In this document: one piece after another, positions 44,857 through 54,383 of the stretch | Numbering within the stretch: position 1 is the first letter of the stretch | Layout of the letters: the number at the start of each line of letters is the position of its first letter | Assembly: GCF_001748145.1 (NCBI RefSeq) | Contig: NZ_BCQA01000001.1 | Span: 2,311,001-2,375,000, forward strand | Direction: 5' to 3' | DNA length: 64,000 nt | Origin: Bosea sp. BIWAKO-01 | Lineage (GTDB): Bacteria > Pseudomonadota > Alphaproteobacteria > Rhizobiales > Beijerinckiaceae | The notes under the pieces: generated by a model | Told to the model about the DNA's origin: nothing | The model's input: the letters and a program-made list of their open reading frames with translations, nothing else | Database searches by the model: none | Position numbers and translations under genes: made by a program

Positions 44857-45723
44857 ATGGCGACTCATTTCGATCTGGCGGCGCTGGATATGCTGGTGAC
44901 GGTCGCCGAGACCGGCGGCTTCACGGCAGCGAGCGTCAGGCTCGGCCGAACGCAATCGGCGGTTTCGGTCCGCATCCAGGATCTCGAAGCGCAACTGGGC
45001 CAGAAGCTGCTCGAGCGCTCGCGGCGTGGGGTGACGCCGACCGATGCCGGCGAACGGCTGATCGGTCATGCCCGCCGTTTGCTCGCCGTCGAGCGCGAAG
45101 CGCTGGCCGATCTGGGCGGCGAGGCAGCCACGGGGCGACTGCGGGTCGGCGTGCCCGACGACTATGTCGACGCCTATTTGCGACCGCTGATCGCACGATT
45201 TGCGGCTGAGCATCCGCGTGTCGAGTTGGAACTGCGGTGCGATCTCTCGAAACGGATCGAGCCTGCGCTTGCGGCGGGCGAGTTCGATATCGCCGTGATC
45301 ACGCAGGATCCGGTCCGGCCAAAGGGAGAAACGCTGCGTCGCGAGCAGCTGGTCTGGGTCGCGGCGCGCGGTCATCGCCCGGAATTGCAGGAGGTCTTGC
45401 CGCTTGCCCTGTTCTCCGAGGGCTGCCGGGCGCGCCCGCGTGTCCTGGCGGCGCTCGCCGGGGCCGGGCGGGCGCATCGGCTGGTCTTTTCCTCCTCGCA
45501 TACGGCAGGCGTGATCTCCGCGGTCGAGGCCGGATTCTGCGTCACGGCGATCACTGAGAGTGCGGCGCCTGCAAGCCTGCGGCGGCTCGGTGCGGCTGAA
45601 GGCCTGCCACCGCTGTTTGAGCTTGCGGTCGGTCTCATCGTCGCGCCCAACCCGAGTCTTGCTGCCCGGCGCTTCGCACAGGCGCTTCGCGAAGAAATGG
45701 CGGCACCACGGCTTGCCGCGTGA
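44857..45723 (+). CDS. LysR family transcriptional regulator
   Basis: A 288-residue regulator. N-terminal winged helix-turn-helix: LDMLVTVAETGGFTAASVRL, GRTQSAVSVRIQDLEAQLGQ and LLERSRRGVTPTDAG. The effector-binding domain follows from about residue 90 (GRLRVGVPDDYVDAYLRPLI). It is divergent from the EamA exporter and likely its activator. Confidence 0.9.
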   Translation: MATHFDLAALDMLVTVAETGGFTAASVRLGRTQSAVSVRIQDLEAQLGQKLLERSRRGVTPTDAGERLIGHARRLLAVEREALADLGGEAATGRLRVGVPDDYVDAYLRPLIARFAAEHPRVELELRCDLSKRIEPALAAGEFDIAVITQDPVRPKGETLRREQLVWVAARGHRPELQEVLPLALFSEGCRARPRVLAALAGAGRAHRLVFSSSHTAGVISAVEAGFCVTAITESAAPASLRRLGAAEGLPPLFELAVGLIVAPNPSLAARRFAQALREEMAAPRLAA

Positions 45724-45762
45724 GCCGCCCGCATTGCCCTTCGGCCCGCGGCCCACTACTGA

Positions 45763-46812
<1,050 letters not shown>

Positions 46813-46925
46813 GCCGTGATTTGCCGCGGCGTTGTTGACGGCCGTTCCCAGCCGACCGCAAACGGCTTGCGTGGAATCGCTCGCCACGGTCTAACTCGCG
46901 GATGCCGTCAAAGGGGATTTGTCAG

Positions 46926-47495
46926 GTGATTTCGAAGCTTAGGCCTCTCGCGTTCGTTTCCGTCGTGATCTTCAGCGGCGCAGCCCTTGCCCAGGCGCAG
47001 CGTCCTACCGCGAGTGCTCAGGCTCCGGCCGCTCCTGGCGGCGTTTCGCAACCGGACAATACGACGGCGACCTATGGCGACTGGACCCATCGCTGCCAGC
47101 AGGGCGTCGGGACCCGGATCTGCGAGATCGTGCAGACGCTGGAGGTGCAGGGGCAGCGCGGCCCGGTGGCGTTGATCGCGCTCGGGCGGCCGGTGCGCAA
47201 TGAGCCCTACAAGCTTGTGGTGCAGGTGCCGCCGAACGTGAGCCTCGGCGCCAAGGCCGGTATCCGCCTTGCGCTCGGGGAGAAGGACGAGGGGACGCTT
47301 GCCGACTTCCAGCGCTGCCTTCCCGGCGGCTGCTTCGCCGAGGTGAACGTGAGCGACGACCTGCTGAAGCGCTGGCGCGGCTTTGGCGACGCTGGCCAGC
47401 TTCGCTATCAGGATGGCGCCAACCGCGCCGTCGTGCTGCCCTTCTCGTTCAAGGGCTTCCAGTCCGCCGTGGACGCGCTCGCCCGCGAGCCCTGA
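46926..47495 (+). CDS. Invasion associated locus B (IalB) family protein
   Basis: A 189-residue secreted protein. A signal peptide (SKLRPLAFVSVVIFSGAALA) ends near AQAQR. The IalB domain shows YGDWTHRCQQGVGTRICEIV with paired cysteines, and FQRCLPGGCFAEVNVSDDLL with the second pair, likely disulfides in the periplasm. The GTG at 46926 has AGGGGA eight bases upstream and is preferred to an ATG at 46902. The family is named for Bartonella invasion but is widespread in free-living relatives. Confidence 0.85.
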   Translation: MISKLRPLAFVSVVIFSGAALAQAQRPTASAQAPAAPGGVSQPDNTTATYGDWTHRCQQGVGTRICEIVQTLEVQGQRGPVALIALGRPVRNEPYKLVVQVPPNVSLGAKAGIRLALGEKDEGTLADFQRCLPGGCFAEVNVSDDLLKRWRGFGDAGQLRYQDGANRAVVLPFSFKGFQSAVDALAREP

Positions 47496-47507
47496 GTTCG
47501 GCGCGTC

Positions 47508-49328
47508 TCAATTCTCGGTGAATTGCAGCCGGTGCAGCCGGGCATAGGTGCCGTCATGCTCGATCAGAGCATCATGGCTACCGGTCTCGACGATCCGGCC
47601 CTCTTCCAGCACGACGATGAGATCGGCCTCGCGCACAGTCGAGAGGCGATGGGCGATCACCAGCGTCGTGCGGTTCTTCATCAGTCGGGCGAGCGCCTGC
47701 TGGACGAGCCGCTCTGACTCGGTGTCGAGTGCGCTCGTCGCCTCGTCGAGCAGCAGGATGGGCGCATCCTTGAGGATGGCTCGCGCGATGGCGACACGCT
47801 GGCGCTCGCCGCCTGACAGTTTCGAACCGCGCTCGCCGACCTGCGTATCGTAGCCGTCGGGCATGGCCATGATGAAATCATGCGCCGCTGCATCCCTGGC
47901 GGCGGCCATGATCTCGGCCTCGGTCGCTCCCGGCCGGCCAAAGGCGATGTTGGCCCGCACCGTATCGTCGAAGAGCATGACATCCTGGCTGACGACGCCG
48001 ATCTGGCCGCGCAGGCTGGCGAGCGTAACGTCGCGGAGATCCTGTCCGTCGATCTCGATGCGGCCTTCGTTCGGGTCGTAAAGGCGCGGCGCCAGGGTGA
48101 GCAGCGTCGACTTGCCGGAGCCGGAGCGACCGACCAGCGCTGTCATCTTGCCACCCTGTGCGACGAGATCGATGCCTTCCAGGGCGCGGGCATCATCGCG
48201 ATAGCGAAAGCGAACGTGCCGGAAGGCGATCTCGCCGGCGCCGACCTTGAGAGGCTGCGCACCGGGGTGCTCGGTAACCAATGGCTTCTCGTCGATCAGG
48301 GCATAGTAGCGTTTCAGCGAGGCACCTGCCTCCTGCAGGATGGCGTTGAGGTTGCCGAGCGAACGCATCGGCTGCGCCGCGAGCAGCAGCGCCGAGACAT
48401 AACCGGTGAAATCGCCGATCGTGCTGGTGCCGGCCGTGATCCTGACGCCGATGGCGGCAAGGACGCCGGCGACCGCCATGCCGCCGGCGACCTCGAGCAG
48501 AGGGTCGAGCCGGCCGCGGGCATTGGCAGCCTTCATCTTGAGCGAGCGGATCGTCTCGAAGGCATGCGCGGCGCGCGCCTTGAGATAGGGCTCGAGCGAG
48601 TCCGTCTTGGCGACGCGGGCACCTTGCAGGCTCTCCGTGACGAGGCTTGCCATGATGCCTGTCTGCTCCTGCTGCGACATCGCCATGCGTCGCAGCTTCT
48701 TGCCGATCCGGCCGATCGGGCGCGCGACGATCGGCGCGATCAGCAGGACGACAAGGGTCATCTGCCAATCGATCCAGAGCAGGGCCCCGACCAGTGCGAT
48801 GGAGGTCATGACATCGCGCACGGCGATGTTGATGATCCGGGTCAGCGCCTCCTTCACATAGGTGAAGTCGGTGGTGAAGCGCTGGGTCAGCGACGCGGGG
48901 TTCTCACGCTGGAGCTGAGCAAGATCGGCATCGATCAGATGCGCGTAAAGCGCGGACTGCATATCCGCTTCGATTCGGCTGACCACGCTATTGGTCATCA
49001 CGGTCTGCGTGAGCAGCGAGAAGCCCTTGATCGCAGTCACGATGACGACGACGACGGCAACGGCGTTGACCACGCCGATCTCGATCCCGATCGATTTCGA
49101 GACGAGACGCTCCATCCGGCGTACGAAGCCCGTCGCTTCCGCCGACAGGGGATCGGCGAAGGCGTCGAAGGCCGCCTTGATGAGCAGCGGGTAGAAACTG
49201 GTTGTCGCGGCGATCACCACCACAAGTGCCAGGATCATCGCCATCTGAGGCAGGTAGGCGTTGACACGCTCGCGCCAGACGCGGGCAAAGAGCGCAAAGG
49301 TGTCGTCGGTAACGCGGCCGATCTTCAT
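47508..49328 (-). CDS. ABC transporter, MsbA-like (fused membrane and ATP-binding domains)
   Basis: A 606-residue half-transporter. Six transmembrane helices lie in residues 20-320 (LPQMAMILALVVVIAATTSF onward). The ATPase has Walker A LVGRSGSGKSTLLTL, Q-loop VSQDVMLFDD, signature KLSGGERQRVAIARAIL, Walker B ILLLDEATSALDTES and switch His VIAHRLSTV. Close to lipid A flippase MsbA, though general lipid or drug export is also possible. The ATG at 49326-49328 (MKIGRVT) is preferred to an in-frame upstream start. Confidence 0.85.
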   Translation of the reverse strand: MKIGRVTDDTFALFARVWRERVNAYLPQMAMILALVVVIAATTSFYPLLIKAAFDAFADPLSAEATGFVRRMERLVSKSIGIEIGVVNAVAVVVVIVTAIKGFSLLTQTVMTNSVVSRIEADMQSALYAHLIDADLAQLQRENPASLTQRFTTDFTYVKEALTRIINIAVRDVMTSIALVGALLWIDWQMTLVVLLIAPIVARPIGRIGKKLRRMAMSQQEQTGIMASLVTESLQGARVAKTDSLEPYLKARAAHAFETIRSLKMKAANARGRLDPLLEVAGGMAVAGVLAAIGVRITAGTSTIGDFTGYVSALLLAAQPMRSLGNLNAILQEAGASLKRYYALIDEKPLVTEHPGAQPLKVGAGEIAFRHVRFRYRDDARALEGIDLVAQGGKMTALVGRSGSGKSTLLTLAPRLYDPNEGRIEIDGQDLRDVTLASLRGQIGVVSQDVMLFDDTVRANIAFGRPGATEAEIMAAARDAAAHDFIMAMPDGYDTQVGERGSKLSGGERQRVAIARAILKDAPILLLDEATSALDTESERLVQQALARLMKNRTTLVIAHRLSTVREADLIVVLEEGRIVETGSHDALIEHDGTYARLHRLQFTEN

Positions 49329-49471
49329 GGCGCGGGGCCTAACATGGTCGACCGCGATATGCCACAGGCATGGCGGAGGGGTGGCTCCTCGTGCTCCGGT
49401 CTTGTTCCAGACAAGAAGCTGGCGTCCCATAGCCACAGTGCTGCAACTGATTCAGGAGATAGCGTACACCC

Positions 49472-50605
49472 ATGCCCGCGCCCCCGCCGGCCCAGATCGG
49501 CCAGAGCTTCGCCGAGATCGACACGCCAGCGCTCGTTCTCGATCTCGACGCCTTCGAGCGGAATCTCGTCGCCATGGCCGCCTATACGCAGGCCCATGGC
49601 GTACGTCTTCGTCCTCATGCCAAGACCCATAAAAGCCCGGACATCGCACTGCTTCAGATCGCCCATGGCGCCGTCGGACAGTGCTGCCAGAAGGTTTCCG
49701 AAGCCGAGGTTCTCGTCGCGGGCGGTGTCGGCGATGTTCTGGTCACCAACGAGATCGTCGGCCCGGCCAAGCTCGATCGGCTTGCCAAGCTGGCGCGCAA
49801 CGCACGGATCGGCCTTTGCGTCGATCATCCCGAGGGCGTGCGCGAGGCGGCGGAGGCGGCGGCGCGGCACGACGTGATGCTCGATGTCATGGTCGAACTC
49901 GATATCGGCGGACGCCGCTGCGGCGTTGCAGTCGGCGAAGCCGTGCGGATCGCCGAGGCGGTCGCGCGTAGCAATTCTCTGCGTTTCACCGGTGTTCAGG
50001 CCTATCACGGTGCTGCCCAGCACATGCGCTCGATCGACGAGCGGCGCGAGGCGATCGAGCGCGCCGGGCTGCTTGCGCGGAACGCGGTCGAGCGTCTCGC
50101 CCAGGCGGGCCTCAATTGCGAGTATGTCAGCGGCGCCGGCACCGGTACCTATGAGCTCGAAAGCCAGTCCGGCATCTGGAACGAGATCCAGGCGGGCTCC
50201 TACATCTTCATGGATGCAGATTACGCCCGCAATCGACAGGCGGACGGCACTCCCTTCAGGGCCTTCGAGCACGCCCTCTTCGTCCTCGCCGGGGTGATGA
50301 GCAAGCCCGTTCCGGACCGTGCCATCGTCGATGCCGGGCACAAGGCGGCGGCGGTCGATTCCGGCATGCCCATGCCCTTCCAGCGCGACGGCGTCATTTA
50401 TACCAAACCCTCTGACGAGCATGGCGTGCTCACCGGCGATCCGATCGCACTGCCGCATCGCGGCGATCGCATCCTGCTCATTCCGGGCCATTGCGACCCG
50501 ACGGTGAACCTGCACGACTGGTATGTCGGCGTGCGCGGGCTGCACGGTCCGGATGCGCATGTCGAGACGCTTTGGCCAGTCGCGGGGCGCGGCGCACTGA
50601 CCTGA
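49472..50605 (+). CDS. D-threonine aldolase / D-serine dehydratase-like PLP enzyme (DSD1 family)
   Basis: A 377-residue alanine racemase-fold protein. The PLP Lys is in LRPHAKTHKSPDIALLQI. EVLVAGGVGDVLVTNEIVG and VELDIGGRRCGV follow, and the metal-binding HxC motif is in LIPGHCDPTVNL. The family removes water from D-serine or D-threo-hydroxyaspartate, or cleaves D-threonine; the sequence does not decide which. ATG at 49472 follows GGAGA. Divergent from the MsbA-like gene. Confidence 0.88.
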   Translation: MPAPPPAQIGQSFAEIDTPALVLDLDAFERNLVAMAAYTQAHGVRLRPHAKTHKSPDIALLQIAHGAVGQCCQKVSEAEVLVAGGVGDVLVTNEIVGPAKLDRLAKLARNARIGLCVDHPEGVREAAEAAARHDVMLDVMVELDIGGRRCGVAVGEAVRIAEAVARSNSLRFTGVQAYHGAAQHMRSIDERREAIERAGLLARNAVERLAQAGLNCEYVSGAGTGTYELESQSGIWNEIQAGSYIFMDADYARNRQADGTPFRAFEHALFVLAGVMSKPVPDRAIVDAGHKAAAVDSGMPMPFQRDGVIYTKPSDEHGVLTGDPIALPHRGDRILLIPGHCDPTVNLHDWYVGVRGLHGPDAHVETLWPVAGRGALT

Positions 50606-50669
50606 GGACACAGGGACTGCGCATGACTGCGTCCGAAATTCGTTTCCCCGTTTTCGGACGCAGGCCCCG

Positions 50670-50921
50670 ATGCTGGCTCAGTTCCTGCTGACCCTTGCGA
50701 CCCCGGTCGGACGGTTGACGCGGCAGTTCGGCCTGTTGCGGGAGAGTACTGCGCTCTGGGAGCGCGGGCGACGCCAGCGCAAAGGCTGGGCACCGCACCA
50801 TCGGCGCTGTCAGGCGGTTGTCGCGCAGATCGTCGGCGAGTTCGGAGGCCACCGCACGGCAATCGTGCTCGGCTCGGGATTGGTGCGCGATCGCGAGGCC
50901 AGATCGATGACGGCAGGCTAG
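50670..50921 (+). pseudogene. Remnant of a SAM-methyltransferase-like gene (N-terminus only)
   Basis: An 83-codon frame with an N-terminus like that of small Hyphomicrobiales methyltransferase-like proteins: FGLLRESTALWERGRRQRKG, then WAPHHRRCQAVVAQIV and TAIVLGSGLVRD, a truncated Rossmann glycine motif. Homologous sequence stops right after LGSG and the frame ends in REARSMTAG. The rest of the gene is not present before the ModA-like gene. I recognise the family from memory only. The gap 50606-51017 otherwise shows nothing. Confidence 0.45.
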
Positions 50922-51017
50922 CGTGAATCGGCTCATGAGCCCTGAATGGCAGAAGGCGATCGCCGCTTTGCAGGGGCGACCGGACGCAGCCCTTTGCATC
51001 CGATGCTATGCAGGCCG

Positions 51018-51848
51018 ATGCATCAGCCTGTGCCCACTCTCATTGTCGCCGAGCGTCTGATGCCGCAGGGCGCGGTCTCTGCCGCTCAGGTACAGCAGCC
51101 GGCCCTGCTCCACGCTGCCGGGAGCTTGCGGGCAGCCTTGACCGAGGTGACGCAGGCATTTGAGACCGTGACCGGGCTCCGGGTCGAAGCTGTCTACGGC
51201 CCATCCGGACTGCTGCGCGAGCAGTTGGCCAAGGGCGAGGTCGCGGAGGTGTTTGCTTCCGCCAACATGGACCACCCGGCTGCACTGGCGGAAGCGGGCC
51301 TGGCCGGGCCGGTCGTGCTCTTTGCGCGCAACGAGCTCTGCGCCTTCGTTCGGCCGGGCGTGATGGTCACCGCCGAGACGGTGCTGGAACGCATGCTCGA
51401 TCCATCCATTAGGCTCGGCACGTCGACGCCGAAGGCGGATCCCTCCGGCGATTACGCCTTCGAGGTCTTCGCGCGGGCCGAAGCCCTGAAGCCGGGCGCA
51501 AAGGCGGCGCTCGAGGCCAAGGCACTGCAGCTGACGGGCGGTCCGGGCAGCGTTGCGGCCCCCGACGGCGTCAATGCCTATGGCCACAAGCTCGCCAGTG
51601 GCGAGGCCGACATCTTCCTGGCCTATCGCACCAATGCCCAGCCACTCGCCCGGGAGCAGCCCGGCGTGACCTTGGTCCGGTTGCCGGCCGTGCTCGCGGT
51701 CGGGGCCGATTACGGGCTGACCGTGATGAGCAAGGCCTCGCCAAACGGCTAGCGGCTTGCCATGTTCATCCTGTCGCGGGCGGGGCAGGAGATTCTGGCG
51801 AAACACGGCTTTGCCGCGCCGGCGCTCCCACATGGCGGGTCGAAGTGA
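51018..51848 (+). pseudogene. ModA-like molybdate-type substrate-binding protein interrupted by an in-frame TAG
   Basis: The frame encodes a PBP type II oxyanion-binding protein: ALLHAAGSLRAALTEVTQAF, YGPSGLLREQLAKGE, FASANMDHPAAL, LGTSTPKADPSGDYAFEVF and DIFLAYRTNAQ. It stops at TAG (51750-51752) after SKASPNG. In the same frame the sequence continues RLAMFILSRAGQEILAKHGF to a natural TGA (51846-51848), matching the family C-terminal helix. One sense codon has therefore become amber. The N-terminus has no convincing signal peptide (starts at 50946, 51003 or 51018). The natural stop overlaps the TrmO start (GTGA), confirming the original gene end. Confidence 0.75.
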
Positions 51849-52345
51849 CGGAGCTGGCAATGGATTGGCAGGCGACGCGACCGGGCGAGACCATCGCTGC
51901 CTTGCCCGATCGGCAGGACGCGCATCTCGTCTTCATCGGCCGCTTGCGCACGCCCTTCGCCTCACGCGATCAATGCCCGCGTCGTGGAGACCCGGAAGCG
52001 GGGCCTATCTGCCGTGTCGAGCTCGATGCGATCTGGTGGCCGGCGCTGGCCGGCGTCGAAACCTGCGCGTATCTCGACCTGCTGTACTGGATGAACCTGG
52101 CCCGAAGGGATCTGCTGACCCAGAGCCCGAAATCCAGCGGTCAGATTCTCGGCACTTTTGCGCTGCGTTCACCGGTCCGGCCCAATCCGATCGCCCTGTC
52201 GCGGGTCAAACTCATTGGGGTGGAGGAGGGCGCGCTGCGGGTGCGCGGGCTCGACTGCGTCGACGGCACGCCGCTTCTCGACATAAAACCGAACCGCTGC
52301 CCGCAATCGGGCGTCGGCACGGAGCATGATCATGCGCGGACCTGA
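51845..52345 (+). CDS. TrmO (TsaA) family SAM-dependent protein
   Basis: About 166 residues (GTG at 51845; an ATG at 51860 is possible). The fold signature is HLVFIGRLRTPFASRDQCPR, then GVETCAYLDLLYWMNLARRD, GTFALRSPVRPNPIALSRVK and DCVDGTPLLDIKP. TrmO methylates N6 of t6A37 in tRNA-Thr. Members inside metal or oxyanion transport operons are common in Alphaproteobacteria, and their role there is not known. It overlaps the ModA-like gene by four bases and the downstream binding protein by about 20. Confidence 0.82.
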   Translation: MTELAMDWQATRPGETIAALPDRQDAHLVFIGRLRTPFASRDQCPRRGDPEAGPICRVELDAIWWPALAGVETCAYLDLLYWMNLARRDLLTQSPKSSGQILGTFALRSPVRPNPIALSRVKLIGVEEGALRVRGLDCVDGTPLLDIKPNRCPQSGVGTEHDHART

Positions 52346-53366
52346 CCGTCGGACCGTTCTCGGCGGCCTTGCCGCGACGCTCGCCGCGCCGCGCATTGCG
52401 CGTGCCGCAACCGTGCGCGACGGCGCCGGGCGTGAGATGGCCATTCCGGCCCGGGTCGAGCGTGTCTTTCCCGCCGGGCCGCCGGCTGCGATCACGCTCT
52501 ATACGCTGGCACCGGATCTGCTGCTCGGCTGGCCGCGCGCCAATCGTGCGGAGGAGCGCGAATTCCTGCTGCCTGGTGTCGGCGACAGGCCGGAAGTCGG
52601 TCGCATCACCGGGCGTGGCAACAGCGCCAATCTCGAGGCGGTGCTCGGTCTCAAGCCGGACCTGATCGTCGATGCCGGTTCGACGGGCAGGACCTATGTC
52701 GAGCTGGCAATGCGGGTGCAGGAACAGACCGGCATCCCCTATGCGCTGCTCGATGGTCGCTTCGAGCAGATTCCGGCGAGCTATCGCATCCTCGGTCAAC
52801 TGACCGGGCGCAGCGAACGCGCCGAGACGCTGGCGCGCTGGTGCGAGACCGCGATGGCGACGATCAAGGGACGTATCGCGACCATTCCCGGGGAGAAGCG
52901 TCCCTCGGTCTATTACGCGCGCGGCCCGCGCGGGCTCGAGACTGGGCTCGGCGGCTCGATCAATGTCGAGACACTTTCCTTCCTCGGGGCGCGCAATGTC
53001 GCGGCCGAGACCCCGGGCAGCGGGCTTGCGAATGTCTCGCTCGAGCAGGTCCTGTCCTGGGATCCTGAGGTGATCGTCACCATCGATTCCGCCTTCGCCG
53101 ATGGCGTCTCCAGCGATCCTGCCTGGGCGAATGTCCGGGCGGTGCGCGATCGCCGCGTGCATCTCTCCCCGAAGCTGCCCTTCGGCTGGGTCGATTTTCC
53201 GCCCTCGGTCAACCGGATGATCGGGCTGTGGTGGCTGGCGAAGCTGCTCTATCCCGCCCAGTTCCCCGAGGACATCCGCCCGCTCGCCCGCGAATTCCAC
53301 ACATTGTTCTATCAGGTGACGCCGACCGACGTGCAGCTCGACCGTGTCCTGGCCGGGCGAGGCTAG
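52326..53366 (+). CDS. Iron/cobalamin/molybdate-type ABC transporter substrate-binding protein (PBP III, Tat signal)
   Basis: A 346-residue periplasmic protein. The N-terminus has a twin-arginine motif (DRRTVLGGLAATLAAP) and cleavage near ARAAT. The fold is that of FecB/BtuF/MolA: RVERVFPAGPPAAITLYTLA, LEAVLGLKPDLIVDAGST, a long backbone helix and SLEQVLSWDPEVIVTIDS. The ligand is unknown; MolA-like proteins bind molybdate, and the adjacent ModA-like remnant is suggestive. Intact. Confidence 0.83.
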   Translation: MIMRGPDRRTVLGGLAATLAAPRIARAATVRDGAGREMAIPARVERVFPAGPPAAITLYTLAPDLLLGWPRANRAEEREFLLPGVGDRPEVGRITGRGNSANLEAVLGLKPDLIVDAGSTGRTYVELAMRVQEQTGIPYALLDGRFEQIPASYRILGQLTGRSERAETLARWCETAMATIKGRIATIPGEKRPSVYYARGPRGLETGLGGSINVETLSFLGARNVAAETPGSGLANVSLEQVLSWDPEVIVTIDSAFADGVSSDPAWANVRAVRDRRVHLSPKLPFGWVDFPPSVNRMIGLWWLAKLLYPAQFPEDIRPLAREFHTLFYQVTPTDVQLDRVLAGRG

Positions 53367-53369
53367 CCC

Positions 53370-54383
53370 TTGTCGCCATCCTTCGCGCGCGGAACTCTGT
53401 TCGCCTTCGGTTTGCTCGCGCTTGGCGTCGTGCTGGCCTTCGCGCTTGGGCGCTTCCCGGTCGGGCCTGGTGATCTGCTGCGCATCCTCTGGGCGGAGGT
53501 GAGTGGTCAGCCGTCGGGCCTGCCGCCGCAACTTGAAACGGTAATCTGGAATATCCGCGGCCCGCGCGTGATTGCGGCCATGCTCTGCGGGGCGGCGCTC
53601 GCCGTCGCCGGCACGGCCTTCCAGGGGCTGTTCCGCAACCCGCTGGTCTCGCCCGACATCCTCGGGGCTTCGTCTGGCGCGGCGCTCGGCGCGGTGGTCG
53701 GGATCTATTTCTCGCTCGGCATCGTCGGGATCCAGCTCGGAGCCTTCATCGGCGGGTTGATCGCGGTTGGCGCCGTCTATGTCGTCGGCTCGGCGATCCG
53801 GCGTGGCGATCCGGTGCTGGCCCTCGTCCTGACCGGCGTCGTCATCGGCTCGCTGCTCGGCGCCGGGATCGGCCTCGTGAAATACTGGGCCGATCCCTAT
53901 AACCAGCTTCCGGCCATGACCTTCTGGCTGCTGGGCAGCCTTGCCGGGACCGCAAAGGCTGATCTCCTGCCGCTGCTCGGCCCGGTCGCTCTGGGCTCCG
54001 TGGTTCTGATTGCCTTGCGCTGGCGCATGAACGTGATGTCGCTGCCGGAGGAAGAGGCGCGGGCGCTCGGACTGAACACCGGCCCCTTGCGCGTTGCCAT
54101 CGTCGCGGCCGCGACGATGGTCACGGCCGCGAGCGTCGCGGCGGCCGGGATCATCGGCTGGGTCGGTCTCGTCGTGCCGCATCTCGCGCGATTCCTCGTC
54201 GGGCCCGATTTCGGCAAGCTCGTGCCGACCGCCGCGATCCTCGGCGGCGGCTACCTCTTGATCATCGACACGCTGGCGCGAACGATCGGCCCGGTCGAGA
54301 CGCCGCTCGGCATCCTCACCGCGGTGATCGGCACGCCCTTCTTCATCTGGCTGCTTGCGTCGGCGCGCGGAGGCTGGTCGTGA
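53370..54383 (+). CDS. FecCD-family ABC transporter permease
   Basis: A 337-residue membrane protein with about nine to ten helices. IRGPRVIAAMLCGAALAVAG, QGLFRNPLVSPDILGASSGA and AGIIGWVGLVVPHLARFLVG are the family blocks. Start TTG at 53370, three bases after the binding-protein stop; its stop overlaps the ATPase start (GTGA). Intact. Confidence 0.88.
   Translation: MSPSFARGTLFAFGLLALGVVLAFALGRFPVGPGDLLRILWAEVSGQPSGLPPQLETVIWNIRGPRVIAAMLCGAALAVAGTAFQGLFRNPLVSPDILGASSGAALGAVVGIYFSLGIVGIQLGAFIGGLIAVGAVYVVGSAIRRGDPVLALVLTGVVIGSLLGAGIGLVKYWADPYNQLPAMTFWLLGSLAGTAKADLLPLLGPVALGSVVLIALRWRMNVMSLPEEEARALGLNTGPLRVAIVAAATMVTAASVAAAGIIGWVGLVVPHLARFLVGPDFGKLVPTAAILGGGYLLIIDTLARTIGPVETPLGILTAVIGTPFFIWLLASARGGWS

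Noticed and set aside
51750..51848. Frameshift as the cause of the early ModA-like stop
   Set aside because: The downstream family sequence is in the same frame as the upstream part, so only one codon needs to change.
52326..54383. Heme importer duplicate of hmuTUV
   Set aside because: The binding protein is of a different PBP III subgroup with a Tat signal and sits with ModA-like and TrmO-like genes, so heme is not supported.
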